Source: Planctomycetota bacterium
GTDB taxonomy: Bacteria; Planctomycetota; UBA1135; JADKAF01
Length of the DNA stretch: 64,000 nt
Direction: 5' to 3'
Assembly (NCBI GenBank): GCA_016719295.1
Contig: JADKAF010000001.1
Location: forward strand, 1,798,001 to 1,862,000
Position 1 is the first letter of the stretch. Each line of letters begins with the position of its first letter. Shown piece after piece: positions 24,255 to 33,700 of the stretch. The notes beneath the pieces are model-generated. The model was given only the letters and a program-made list of their open reading frames with translations, was not told the origin of the DNA and made no database searches. The position numbers and the translations under genes are program-made.

Positions 24255-26045
24255 TCAGCGCCGCTTGAACGCGCGATCGAGCTCGTCGACGCTGAACGCG
24301 ATGCGCGTGGGCCGACCGTGCGGGCAAGTGCTGTCGTCGGCGAGCATGGATGCGCGCTCCAGGAGATAGCGCACCTGCTCGGGGCGCATCGGATCGCCGA
24401 CCATCACCGAGCCGCGGCACGCGCGGGAAGCGAGCACCTCGGCGAGGAAGTGCTCGGGTGCGAGCTCCTCGCCGTCCTCCGCGTCGCGCAAGAGCCGCAG
24501 CGCGCGCTCGAGCAGATCGCCGGGATCCTCACCCGAGAGCCGCGCGGGCAAGCCGAAGAGCGCGACGGAGTCGCGCCCGAAGGGCCGCAGATCGAGCCCG
24601 AGGCGCTGGAGCTCCTCGACGCGCTCCTCGACGCGCGCCAGCAGCGCCGCCTCGACGCTCGCGATCTCCGGCGCGAGCAAGCTCTGGATCGCGATGCCCT
24701 TCGCGCGCAGGTCCGCGCGAAACGCCTCGTAGTTCACGCGCTCGTGCAACGCGTGCTGATCGATGACCTCGAGCCCGCGCGCGGTCGCGCGCACGAGATA
24801 GCGGTCGTGGAGCTGGATCACCTCGCTGCTCGACGCGCGCGCGAGCTCGGGCGCTCCGGCCAGCGCGTGCGACACGGCGCCGGCGCTCCCCTCGTGCGCG
24901 CCGCAGAGCTCTCCCGCGGAGGCGAACGGCAGCTCGGGACGGGCGGTCGGCGGCTCCGCCAACCCGCGCGACGGCGCGCCCTCGCGCACGGAGATGGGCA
25001 TCGGCATCTCCGGCAGCGGCTCGCCGTCGCCGAGCAGCAGACGCGCGCCGGGTGCGGCGTGTCCGCTCGCGCGCAGGCGCTGCTCCACGCTGCGGCGCAG
25101 CAGGCCGAAGATGCGCCCCGCGTCGCGGAAGCGCACCTCGATCTTCGTCGGGTGGACGTTCGGATCGGCGAGCGCGGGATCGAGCGAGAGATGCAGGACG
25201 TAGGAGGCCTGCACGTTGCCGAAGAGGAAGTTCGCGTACGCGTCCTTGATCGCGCGCTGCAGCGCCCGATCGCGGATGTGCCGACCGTTCAGGAAGAGGT
25301 ATTGGCGCGCCTCGCGCTTCGCCTCCGAAGGCCGCTGCAGCACGCCTTCCAAGCCGAGCTCGGCGTCGCGGATCGCGAGCTCGAGCGGCTCCTCGCCGAG
25401 GGCGGCGCCGAGCGCCGCGCGCAGGCGCTCGAAGAGCCGCTCCGCCTTCGGCAGCGTGAGCACTTCCTTGCCGTCGTGACGCAGGTGGAACGCGACGCCG
25501 GGATGCGCCAGCGCCAAGCGCAGCACGGCCTCGACGCAGTGCCCGAGCTCGGTGGAGTCGCGCTTCAGGAACTTCCGGCGCGCGGGCGTGTTGAAGAAGA
25601 GATCGCGCACCTCGATGCTCGTGCCGATGGGTGCGGCCGCCGCGCGCACCTCGCCGACACGCCCGCCGTGATCCTCGATCTCCGCACCGGCCTCGCAGCC
25701 GCGCGCGCGCGAGCGGATGCGAGAGCGGGAGATCGAGCCGATCGAGGCCAGCGCTTCGCCGCGGAAGCCGAGGGTCGCGATGTGCTCGAGATCGCCGACA
25801 TCGGCGAGCTTGCTCGTCGCGTGCGAGGCGAACGCGAGCGGGAGCTCGGAGGCCGGGATGCCCGAGCCGTCGTCGACGACGCGCACGAGGCCGCGCCCGC
25901 CTTCCTCCAAGTCGATGGCGATGCGCGTCGCGCCCGCGTCGAGCGCGTTCTCGACGAGCTCCTTCACGACCGACGCCGGACGCTCGACGACCTCGCCGGC
26001 GGCGATCTGGTCGACGATGCGCGGATCGAGCAGACGGATGCTCAC
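24255..26045 (-). CDS. mutL: MutL DNA mismatch repair protein
   Basis: 596 residues. The GHKL ATPase domain starts at IRLLDPRIVDQIAAGEVVER and contains KELVENALDAGA, DDGSGI and LGFRGEALASI, with the transducer motif DLFFNTPARRKFLK and LFLNGRHIRDR near 280. After a variable linker (about 345-400) the C-terminal dimerisation domain runs from QLHDRYLVRATARGLEVIDQHALHERVNYE to CPHGRPTRIAFSVDELDRAFKR. MutL links MutS recognition to strand removal. The C-terminal DQHAxxERxxYE endonuclease motif is nearly present (DQHALHERVNYE) and CPHGRP is intact, fitting an endonuclease-type MutL. The GTG start overlaps the holA stop by 4 bases, placing it at the end of a six-gene run. Confidence 0.96.
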   Translation of the reverse strand: MSIRLLDPRIVDQIAAGEVVERPASVVKELVENALDAGATRIAIDLEEGGRGLVRVVDDGSGIPASELPLAFASHATSKLADVGDLEHIATLGFRGEALASIGSISRSRIRSRARGCEAGAEIEDHGGRVGEVRAAAAPIGTSIEVRDLFFNTPARRKFLKRDSTELGHCVEAVLRLALAHPGVAFHLRHDGKEVLTLPKAERLFERLRAALGAALGEEPLELAIRDAELGLEGVLQRPSEAKREARQYLFLNGRHIRDRALQRAIKDAYANFLFGNVQASYVLHLSLDPALADPNVHPTKIEVRFRDAGRIFGLLRRSVEQRLRASGHAAPGARLLLGDGEPLPEMPMPISVREGAPSRGLAEPPTARPELPFASAGELCGAHEGSAGAVSHALAGAPELARASSSEVIQLHDRYLVRATARGLEVIDQHALHERVNYEAFRADLRAKGIAIQSLLAPEIASVEAALLARVEERVEELQRLGLDLRPFGRDSVALFGLPARLSGEDPGDLLERALRLLRDAEDGEELAPEHFLAEVLASRACRGSVMVGDPMRPEQVRYLLERASMLADDSTCPHGRPTRIAFSVDELDRAFKRR

Positions 26046-27265
26046 GCGCTCCGCCCCTTCGCGCCGCGGACGCGCACGCGCAGCAGCAGGCGCTCGAACG
26101 CCAAGCCCGCCTCGACGGAACGCCGCTTCAGATCGAGCTCGAGCTCGCGGATGCCGACGAGCAGGTCGCGCATGCCCGCGAGGTCGCGCGCGAAGAGCCG
26201 CGCGCGGAGCGCCTCGCGCGCCACGGTGATGTCCGGCACCGACAGAGCCTCCGCGATGGTCTCGAAGCTGAGCCCCTGCTCGCGCATCTCGGCCGCGGCG
26301 AGCATGCGCCGCCCTTCGCGCACGAGCGCCGCGACGAGGAAGCCGGAGAGATCGCCGAGGTCCTGCATCGCGCCCGAGCGCTTGCTCGGCGCTTCGCGGC
26401 GCGCGCCGCGGCGCGCGACCTCGCGCAGCCAGCGCAACGCCCCGCGCGAGTCGCCGCGCACGATGCGATCGGCGAGCTCGAAGGCCTCTCCTTCCAGCGC
26501 CCCGCCGGAGACGTTCTCGCGCACCTCGCTCTCGGGCACGCGGCCCTGCGCGTCGGCCGCGCTCGCGAGCTTCTCGAGCTCGCTCTCCAAGCGCCCGAGA
26601 TCGGAGCCCAGGCGCTGCGCGAGGTCGAGGCGCGAGTTCGGCCCGAGCTGGAGCTTCCGCTCGCGCGCCGCTTCGCTGAGGAAGCGCACGAGCTCGGTCT
26701 GCAGCGGATCGGGGTTCCACGGCGGCGGGGTGTCGTAGAGCCCACGCAGCGGCATGAGCAGCAGGCCGTCGCCGAGCTTCTCCTGCAGCGTCGCGACGAG
26801 GGTCGATTCGCTGCTCGCGTTCGGCAGCGCGAGATAGAGCCGATGCCCGAGCGCTGGCGCCGCAGCCCAATGCAGCAGCGCGCGCTCGAAGGGTTTGGCC
26901 GCCTCCGAGCCACCGCGCTTCCGCGTCGAGGTCTCGAGGAGGCTCGTGCCGTCGGCGAGGCAGACGAAGCGCGTCTCGCCGAAGAGCGAGGGCGAGGTGA
27001 GATCGGCGCAGAGCTCGTCGAGATCGAAGGCCTCGTCCTCGGGCTCGTAGCTCGTCCAGACGTACTGCCCGTCGGCCCGCACGCGATCGCGGAGCGCGCC
27101 GAGGAGCCACGAGGCTTGACCCGCGTCCCAGGTCACGCGATCGCGCCCTCGCGGCGTGCCGACGAGCAGCACCGCGCGCGGCAAGGTGCGCGCGCGCAGC
27201 CGCGCGCGCGCGGCGAGCAGCGCCTGCGCCTGGTCGATCGACTTCTTCTTCTTCGCGGGCTCCAC
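26042..27265 (-). CDS. holA: DNA polymerase III delta subunit (HolA-like)
   Basis: 407 residues, divergent but recognisable. The core follows the order of HolA: an alpha/beta domain with VLLVGTPRGRDR and an acidic/aromatic strand, DLDELCADLTSPSLFGETRFVCLADG (the usual LFG-x-R block), LYLALPNASSESTLVATLQEK, then the helical domain LAQRLGSDLGRLESELEKLAS and EAFELADRIVRGDSRGALRWL. Delta opens the beta clamp for loading. The start is a GTG at 27265 with a very basic N terminus (KKKKS). Its stop overlaps mutL by 4 bases. Coupling of holA to mutL under one transcript with menaquinone genes is an odd pairing. Confidence 0.85.
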   Translation of the reverse strand: MEPAKKKKSIDQAQALLAARARLRARTLPRAVLLVGTPRGRDRVTWDAGQASWLLGALRDRVRADGQYVWTSYEPEDEAFDLDELCADLTSPSLFGETRFVCLADGTSLLETSTRKRGGSEAAKPFERALLHWAAAPALGHRLYLALPNASSESTLVATLQEKLGDGLLLMPLRGLYDTPPPWNPDPLQTELVRFLSEAARERKLQLGPNSRLDLAQRLGSDLGRLESELEKLASAADAQGRVPESEVRENVSGGALEGEAFELADRIVRGDSRGALRWLREVARRGARREAPSKRSGAMQDLGDLSGFLVAALVREGRRMLAAAEMREQGLSFETIAEALSVPDITVAREALRARLFARDLAGMRDLLVGIRELELDLKRRSVEAGLAFERLLLRVRVRGAKGRSA

Positions 27266-27277
27266 GGCGTCGAGCTC

Positions 27278-28168
27278 TCAGAGTAGGGCGAGGTCGAGCG
27301 CCGTCGCCGCGAAGTAGATCACGCTGGCCCAGCCGTTCAGCGTGAAGAAGGCGACATCGACGCGTGTGAGATCGTCCGCGCGGACCAAGGCGTGCTGCGT
27401 CGCGAGCAAGCCGAGGAACGCGGCGCTGCCGAGGAGCTGGAGCCAGCCGAGGCCGCTGGTCGCGGCGAGTACCAGCACCACGGCGCCCGCCCCGACGTGC
27501 AGCATGCGCGCGATCCAGAGCGCCTTCGCGACGCCGAAGCGCGACGGAATGGCGTGCAGCCCGGCCGCGCGATCGAAGCCCGCGTCCTGGCACGCGTAGA
27601 TGACATCGAAGCCCGCGACCCAGAGCATCACCAGAGCTCCGAGCAGCAGCGGAAGGCGAAGATCGCCGGCGATCTCGCCGCGCACCGCGACCCAGGCCCC
27701 GAGCGGCGCCAGCGCCAGCGCGAAGCCGAGCACCAGATGCGCCGCGGCGGTGAAGCGCTTCGCGTACGAGTAGCTGAAGAGCACCGCGAGGACGAAGGGC
27801 GCGAGCGCGAGGCAGAGCGGGCCGAGGAGCGCCGCGGCCGAGAGGAACACGGCGCTGCAGCACGCGATGAAGCCGAGCACGAAGCGCGGCGAGACCAGCC
27901 CCGCGGGCAAAGCACGGCTCGCCGTGCGCGGGTTCTCGGCGTCGATGTCGCGGTCGACGTAGCGATTGAAGCCCATCGCCGCCGAGCGAGCGGCGACGGC
28001 GCAGACGACGACAAGACCCAGCGTGCGCGGTGCGGGAACACCGCCGGCGGCGAGCCAAGCCGCGCAGAGCGCGAAGGGCAGCGCGAACAGCGTGTGCGAG
28101 AGCTTGATCATCTCGCTCACGGTGCGCAGGCGACCGCCGAAGCTCGTATGCAGCGCGCGCTCAGCCAC
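27278..28168 (-). CDS. UbiA-family polyprenyltransferase (MqnP-like, menaquinone)
   Basis: 296 residues, about eight TM helices. The two aspartate-rich motifs are NRYVDRDIDAENPRTASRAL (residues ~68-87) and DVIYACQDAGFDRAAGLHAI (~186-205); the second, with SRFG after it, is typical of UbiA and MqnP. It prenylates an aromatic ring. Together with ubiX and ubiE directly upstream, and with no ubiquinone-specific hydroxylases nearby, the likely pathway is menaquinone through futalosine, with this protein as MqnP. That is inference; UbiA itself is the alternative. The GTG start lies inside the end of ubiX (8-base overlap). Confidence 0.85.
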   Translation of the reverse strand: MAERALHTSFGGRLRTVSEMIKLSHTLFALPFALCAAWLAAGGVPAPRTLGLVVVCAVAARSAAMGFNRYVDRDIDAENPRTASRALPAGLVSPRFVLGFIACCSAVFLSAAALLGPLCLALAPFVLAVLFSYSYAKRFTAAAHLVLGFALALAPLGAWVAVRGEIAGDLRLPLLLGALVMLWVAGFDVIYACQDAGFDRAAGLHAIPSRFGVAKALWIARMLHVGAGAVVLVLAATSGLGWLQLLGSAAFLGLLATQHALVRADDLTRVDVAFFTLNGWASVIYFAATALDLALL

Positions 28169-28796
28169 GCGGCGCCTCCTCGGCGGGCTCGGGATCGCCG
28201 CCGCCCCAACGCCGGAAGAGGCGGTGCTCGATGCGCAGGCGATCGAGGACCTTACCCACGACGTGATCGACGAGGTCCTCGATCGTGCGCGGGCGGTGAT
28301 AGAAGCCGGGCGAGGCCGGCAGCACGACGGCGCCCGCGTGCGCGAGGCGCAGCATGTTCTCGAGGTGCAGCGCGGAGTACGGCGCCTCGCGCGGCACGAG
28401 GACGAGCGGGCAGCCCTCCTTCAGCGCGACATCGCCGACGCGCTCGATCAGGCAAGACGAGAAGCCCCACGAGATGCGCGCGAGCGTGCCCATCGAGCAC
28501 GGCACGATCACCGCGCCGCGGCGTAGCGCGGAGCCGCTCGCCGCGGGCGCATCGATGCGCTCGTTCGCGTAGAAGCGCACGCGCTCGGGCGGCAACGGGC
28601 CGAAGAGACGCTCGAGCTCGGGGGAGGCCGGATCGAGCGAGAGCCCCTCCTCGTGCCGCAGCACCTCGAAGGCCGCACGCGAGATGCAGAGATCGACGCC
28701 CCAGCCGAGCTCGACGAGCGCGCGCACCAGCCGTCGCCCGTAGCACGCGCCGCTGCCACCGGCCATGCCGACGAAGAGACGCGGCTCAGCGCTCAC
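28161..28796 (-). CDS. ubiX: UbiX/Pad1-type flavin prenyltransferase
   Basis: 211 residues. The flavoprotein fold shows GMAGGSGACYGRRLVRAL near the N terminus, then VIVPCSMGTLARISWG, DVALKEGCPLVLVPREAPYSALHLENML, and VLPASPGFYHRPRTIEDLVDHVVGKVLDRL at the C terminus, all diagnostic of UbiX. It makes prenylated FMN for UbiD-type decarboxylases, including MqnL of the futalosine route. The GTG start at 28796 overlaps the CPBP gene by 4 bases, and its stop is inside the next prenyltransferase gene. A UbiD/MqnL partner is not visible in this window. Confidence 0.94.
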   Translation of the reverse strand: MSAEPRLFVGMAGGSGACYGRRLVRALVELGWGVDLCISRAAFEVLRHEEGLSLDPASPELERLFGPLPPERVRFYANERIDAPAASGSALRRGAVIVPCSMGTLARISWGFSSCLIERVGDVALKEGCPLVLVPREAPYSALHLENMLRLAHAGAVVLPASPGFYHRPRTIEDLVDHVVGKVLDRLRIEHRLFRRWGGGDPEPAEEAPRG

Positions 28797-29686
28797 GGCC
28801 ACACCAGCGGGAAGAAGAAGAAGACGAGGAGATCGTAGGCCGCGTGTGTGTACACGACGACGCCGAAGCCGCGCAGGATGAAGAGGATGCCGAGGATGCC
28901 GCCGCCGATCGCGCGATAGACGAACTCCTTCCAGACGAAGAGATCCGCTCCCGCGCCGATGTAATGGAAGGCCGAGAAGACGACGGCGGAGATCAGCACC
29001 GCGAGGCCGCCCGCTTGCAGCTTCGCGCGACGCCAGCGCTCCCCCGTCTCGCCGTGAGCGAGGCCGCGCAGCAGCAGCACGTAGAGCCCGGAGAGCAGGA
29101 GCAGGCGGAAGACGATCTCCTCGTACACCCCCGCGCCGAGCGAGAGCACGGCATCCAGCCAAGCGCGATCGGCCGGCGCCGAAGCGCCGAGCGGCAGCAC
29201 GCGCGAGTTCGGCACGAGCACCTCGTGCAGGAGCAGCGTCAGGGGCCCGAGCATCAAGCCGAGCAGCGCCGCCTCGCAGCAGAGCACCAGCAGGTAGCGC
29301 AGGAACGGCGTCGCGAGCCGGAACTGATGCACGGCCGCGCCGAGCACCGCCGCGGCGACCAAGCCCCACCACACCCACAGCGACCACGACGGCGCCGCGG
29401 CCTCCAAGCCGAGCTGGAGGTAGAAGTCCGCGCCGTTCCGCACGTCGGCGTCGAGGCGCACGAGCCCGATGTGATACGCGGCGAGCAAGGGCAGGACCGC
29501 GACGATGCCGAACGACGCGCGGCTCGTCTCGCGGAAGTAGCCGAGCGAGGATCCTCCGGCCGCCGCGAGCTCCAGCTCCTCGGGCTCGCTCGAGAGCGCG
29601 GCGCGCGCATCCACGCGCGGCCTCGGAGCCGCGCGCTTCGCGCTCGGACGAGCCTTGCTCGGCGAGCTGCCGCGGGGCCGGGTCAT
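28793..29686 (-). CDS. CPBP-family intramembrane glutamic endopeptidase (CAAX protease-like)
   Basis: 297 residues from the ATG at 29686. A basic, low-complexity N terminus (~60 residues) precedes seven or so TM helices. The catalytic motifs of the Abi/CPBP family are in order: GAGVYEEIVFRLLLL (EExxxR), VVFSAFHYIGA (FxxxH) and THAAYDLLVF (HxxxD, the usual HxxxN/B site). Such proteases process membrane proteins or prenylated peptides; the substrate is unknown. It is embedded between ubiE and ubiX with 4-base overlaps on both sides, so it is co-expressed with quinone synthesis, which hints at a prenyl-related or respiratory membrane target. Confidence 0.88.
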   Translation of the reverse strand: MTRPRGSSPSKARPSAKRAAPRPRVDARAALSSEPEELELAAAGGSSLGYFRETSRASFGIVAVLPLLAAYHIGLVRLDADVRNGADFYLQLGLEAAAPSWSLWVWWGLVAAAVLGAAVHQFRLATPFLRYLLVLCCEAALLGLMLGPLTLLLHEVLVPNSRVLPLGASAPADRAWLDAVLSLGAGVYEEIVFRLLLLSGLYVLLLRGLAHGETGERWRRAKLQAGGLAVLISAVVFSAFHYIGAGADLFVWKEFVYRAIGGGILGILFILRGFGVVVYTHAAYDLLVFFFFPLVWP

Positions 29687-30396
29687 CGCGCCGACCTCGC
29701 CGGCTTGATGCCGAGGTGCAGCGTCGCGATCCCGCGCGTCAGCCGCTCGTAGCGCACCTCGCCGAGGCCGGCCTCGCGCATCAAGCGCGCCAGCTCCTCG
29801 GGATCGGGGAAGCCCATCACCGAGTCCGGCAGGTAGCGGTATGCCTCGCCGCCGCGCCGCGCGAACCAGGCCCCCACGCGCGGCAGCAGCCGGCGGAAGT
29901 AGAAGAGATAGAGCGAGCGGAAGATCGCCCCCGGAGGGCGTGAGAACTCGAGCACCAGGACGCGCCCGCCCGGCTTCACCACCCGGGTCATCTCGCGCAG
30001 ACCGCCGACGACGTCCTCGACGTTGCGGATGCCGAACGCGACCGTGGCGGCGTCGAAGCCGTCGTCCTCGAACGGCAGGTTCATCGCATCGGCGAGCACG
30101 AAGCGCACGCGCCCGGCGCGCGCGCCGCGCTCGCGGCGCTTCGCCTCCGCGCGGGTGAGCATCTGCGGCGTGAAGTCGCCGCCGACCACCGCGCAACCTC
30201 GTTGCGCGAGAGAGAACGCGAGGTCGCCCGTACCCGTGCAGGCATCGAGCACGCGCTGCCCTTCCCCCACCTCCGCGCGCCGCACGACGCGGCGCCGCCA
30301 GAGGCGGTCGATCTGCATCGAGAGCAGATGGTTCAGGAAGTCGTAGCGCGGGGCGATGGTTCCGAACATGCCCCGGATGCGAGTCCGCTCGGGCAT
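29683..30396 (-). CDS. ubiE: Demethylmenaquinone methyltransferase UbiE/MenG
   Basis: 237 residues. The SAM-dependent methyltransferase starts with FGTIAPRYDFLNHLLSMQID, a family hallmark, then motif I VLDACTGTGDLAFSLA, DFTPQMLTRAE, ADAMNLPFEDDGFDAATVAFGIRNVED, and the post-motif VVKPGGRVLVLEFSRP. The C-terminal helix ends GIATLHLGIKP, the UbiE/MenG tail. It adds the last methyl group to menaquinone or ubiquinone; menaquinone is favoured by context. It is the first gene of the run ubiE, CPBP protease, ubiX, prenyltransferase, holA, mutL, all reading minus. Confidence 0.95.
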   Translation of the reverse strand: MPERTRIRGMFGTIAPRYDFLNHLLSMQIDRLWRRRVVRRAEVGEGQRVLDACTGTGDLAFSLAQRGCAVVGGDFTPQMLTRAEAKRRERGARAGRVRFVLADAMNLPFEDDGFDAATVAFGIRNVEDVVGGLREMTRVVKPGGRVLVLEFSRPPGAIFRSLYLFYFRRLLPRVGAWFARRGGEAYRYLPDSVMGFPDPEELARLMREAGLGEVRYERLTRGIATLHLGIKPARSAR

Positions 30397-30790
30397 CGCG
30401 CTGCCTTGGTCGAAGGAGCCGCGTTTCTAAGGGGAGCGCCCCCGTTTCTCAAGCAGCGCGAAGAAAGGCGCGAGGCTCGGCGCTCCCCGCAGGGATCGCC
30501 GAGCCTCGCTTCCTAGCAGCCCGTGCAGCCACCGCGCCTCGCGCGCGATCGCCCGCACTCACCTTCGCCATCGCGCCGTTCCGCTAGCCATCACGCCTCG
30601 GGCGTGATCTGCCAGCATTCACAGCGCGGTCGCCCAGCAACTCTCGCCACCGCGCCTCGGGCGCGATCGCCCAGCAACTCTCGCCACCGCGCCTCGGGCG
30701 CGGTCGCCCAGCAATCCTCTCGCCACCGCGCCTCGGGCGCGGTCGCCCAGCAACTCTCGCCACCGCGCCTCGGGCGCGGTCGCCCAGCAA
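30397..30790. other. 394-bp intergenic region filled by hairpin array 2
   Basis: The first ~130 bp between the ubiE start and the array hold no gene and no strong promoter that I can see on the minus strand; the remainder is the repeat array described separately. ubiE must be transcribed from within this region or through it. Confidence 0.5.
30531..30790. repeat. Tandem hairpin-repeat array 2 (37-39 bp unit)
   Basis: Full palindromic cores ACCGCGC-CTCGG-GCGCGGT occur at 30686-30704, 30725-30743 and 30762-30780. A one-mismatch core is at 30649-30667 (GCGCGAT right arm), a variant ATCACGC-CTCGG-GCGTGAT at 30590-30608, and degraded units at 30531-30549 and 30621-30645. Units end in GTCGCCCAGCAACTCTC. 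In the 30590 variant both arms change together so pairing is kept, which indicates selection or copying of the hairpin. The array begins right after the stop of the large lipoprotein gene (minus strand). Confidence 0.85.
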
Positions 30791-33700
30791 TCACTGCCTC
30801 CAGTAGTCCGCCACGTGCCGCGCCCCGGAGGCCGGGATCGAACGCAGCAGGTTCGCGTTGCGGAGGTCGATCACGTCGATCACCCCACCGGCCGGGTTGG
30901 CGATGAAGAGCAGCGTCGGGAAGGACACCTGCACCGGCGCGCCGTTGATGATGCGGTACAGCGTCTTGCCGTCCTGCGTGGCACCCGGGACACCCGCTTG
31001 CGGCGTCGAGAGCCCGCCGACCGGACCGAGGTTGGTCAGGTTGTCGAGCGCCGTGTCCGAGGGGAAGCCCGCCGTGAGCTTACGGTAGTCGTAGCTCGCG
31101 ACGATGCTGAAGCCGCGGTCGCGGAACGAGGGCGGAAGGATGATGCCGCCCGAGGTCACGGACAGCGGCAGCGGTCCGACCGGCGAGTCGGTGAGGGCCA
31201 GACGCGAGACCGCGCCGCGGCCCGTGCTGTCGACGTGCGTGATCCACACGGCCGAGTTGAAGTCGACCGGGTCGACCTGGATCGACTGCGGGCTCGGGAA
31301 GGTCGCCGCGACGATGCCGATGACGTCGTCGTAGCCGATGCCGTTCGTGCCGTCGGGTCCCGACTCCATCACGGCGATGTTGCCGGACTGATTCAGGAAG
31401 TAGGCGAAGTAGAGGCCGGTGTTGAAGCCGAAGTTGATCTGCCGCGGCGTGACCGCGACGTCGATCGGGCGGTTGATCTGGTTCGTGATGATCTTGCGCG
31501 GCTCGAAGTCGAGCTGGCGGATCACCGTCACCGAGTTGCCGAGGTAGTTGACGACGAAGAGGTCCTCGTTCTCGCTGTGGAACGCGCAGCCGCGCGGACC
31601 ACCGCCCACCGGCACCGTCTTCAGGACGGTGTGGAAGGTCGGCGACGCCGGATCGACGTCGATGATCGTCACCGTGTTGCTGGCGAAGTTGGTGACGGCG
31701 AGCGCGCGCAGGTTGCCCGAGATCGCGAGATCGGTCGGGTCCGGCACGTCGATCTCGTCGACGATCGTCATGCGGTTCGAGTTGAAGACCTTCACCTGCC
31801 GCGCGCTGCGGTCGACCACGTAGAGGAAGTGGCCGATCTGCTGGCGGATGGCGTACGGCGAGCACGCGGTCGGCACCCCGCCGTTAAGCGCGGGCGGCAC
31901 CGGACCGAAGAAGCCGTCGTTGTCGACCAGCAGACCCGAGGGCGGAACGCCCTGAGCCGCACGGCCGAACGGATCGCCGAGACCTAGCAGGTCGACCGCC
32001 GGCTGCAGCGGCGAGCGCGCGTCAAGGGTCGGCTCCTCACCTTGGATGAAGGGCGCCACGCAGATCGGCGGGAACACCAGCTTCGGGGGGTTCGGGTGCG
32101 GAGCCACGCCGATCGTGTTGCCGTTCACCGCGGCGCCGCCCGAGTTGTGCAGCGGACCGGTGGCCGCGCACACGTTGCCACCGCCGGAGCGGCACTCGAG
32201 GCTCGAGTTGTTGAACAGCTTGTCCAGCGGGTGACCGATGTGGATGTCGTCGACCGAGAGGACGAGCGGAGCGCGCACCAGCAAGTCGGTGAGCGCCGAG
32301 TCGCGCGTCAGCGTGAGGAAGCCGCCGGAGCCCCCGTCGATCGTCGTCGTGCCCTGCGAGATCGGCGGAACGATGTTCGCGCCGTAGCTCAGGTTCGGGT
32401 TGTAGATGAAGGTGTTCCCGGCATCGAGCGCGGGAGTCAGCGGGTTGTCCGCCGACGGATCCCCGGTCGTCTGACCGAAGCCGTAGAGGTCGATGACGCT
32501 GAGGCCAGGGTTACCGCCCACGCGACCGATGTAGACGCTCGACGGCGAGACGGGCGCGTTCACGAGGCCGGGCCCGTCGCCGACGGTCCAGAGGACCGCG
32601 GGCGTGCGCAGGTTCACGTTGGCCGTGATCTGCTGCTGCGGGATCTCCTCGACGAGGTCCTTCACGATCTGCGGGTTCACCTGGACGGTGATCTCGTTGA
32701 GCGCCTGGATCGTGCCGCGGAGCGGGTCGCGCCCCGGGAAGTTGAAGAGCGGGGTCAGGATGTAACGCGCGAGGTTGTAGGGGCTCTCGGGGGTCGCGGT
32801 GTAGGGCACCGAGATGCGCGAGGTCTGCGGGCCGAAGGTGATCGACACCGCCGAGGAGAGTCCGGGCGGGAACGGTCCGGGGAACTCGCCCACGGTGTTC
32901 GGCTGGACCGGCTCCGAGAACTCGACGCGCACGGAGGTCAGCGGATCGACTTCCTCGGCGCCGTTCTGCGGATCGAAGGCGATCGCCTCGGGCGAGTAGT
33001 TGTCCGCGTTGACGCAGCCCGCGCAGAGGACTTCGTTCGTCAGCGAGCGGCCCGAGCGGCTCAGGACGCCGGAGGTCACCTCGATGCGCGTCTGGAAGGA
33101 CAGCGGGAAGGTCTCGAAGCTCCCGAGATCGCCGTCCTGGTCAGGGATGAAGACGAAGCTCTTCGGGTCCACGAGGCGCGTGTCGCCGCTGAACGCGCTG
33201 GCGACGCCGGGGAAGCCCGCGGCTTCGCCGTTCGGGGAGACGTCGGACAAGCGAGCGTTCACCACCTCGACCCAAGTCTGGTACCCGCCGATGCCGTCCG
33301 GAGTCACCCCGCCGAGGAAGCCCCGGCCGCGGATCGGCGTGATCGATCCCGTCGTCGAGTCGACGCGCGAGATCGTGATCGTGCCCAGCAGGCCACTCGA
33401 GTTCTGGCCGGCGGCCGTCGGATCGAAGATCGAATCGATGTCCGGCTCGGTCGAGAACTGGATCAGCAGGAAGTGGTTGCCGAGGTTGCCGTTCGGCAGG
33501 ATCGCCTGGTCGTTCGCATCGACGCGCCAAACGCTCGGCGCGTGCACGGGATTCGTGCTGCGAACGTTGTTCAGCAGATCGTCCATGCTCCGGATCTCGA
33601 TCACGCTGTTCCGGTTCGGCTGCCCCGTCGTCGCGTCGTACGCGTAGGTCTGGTGCGGGATCAGCGGCGGACCGGAGAAGCCGTTCGAGACGAGCTCGAC

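Noticed and set aside
30523..30906. Arg/Ser-rich proteins translated from array 2
   Set aside because: The open frames exist only because the repeat unit lacks stops; no start context and no domain.
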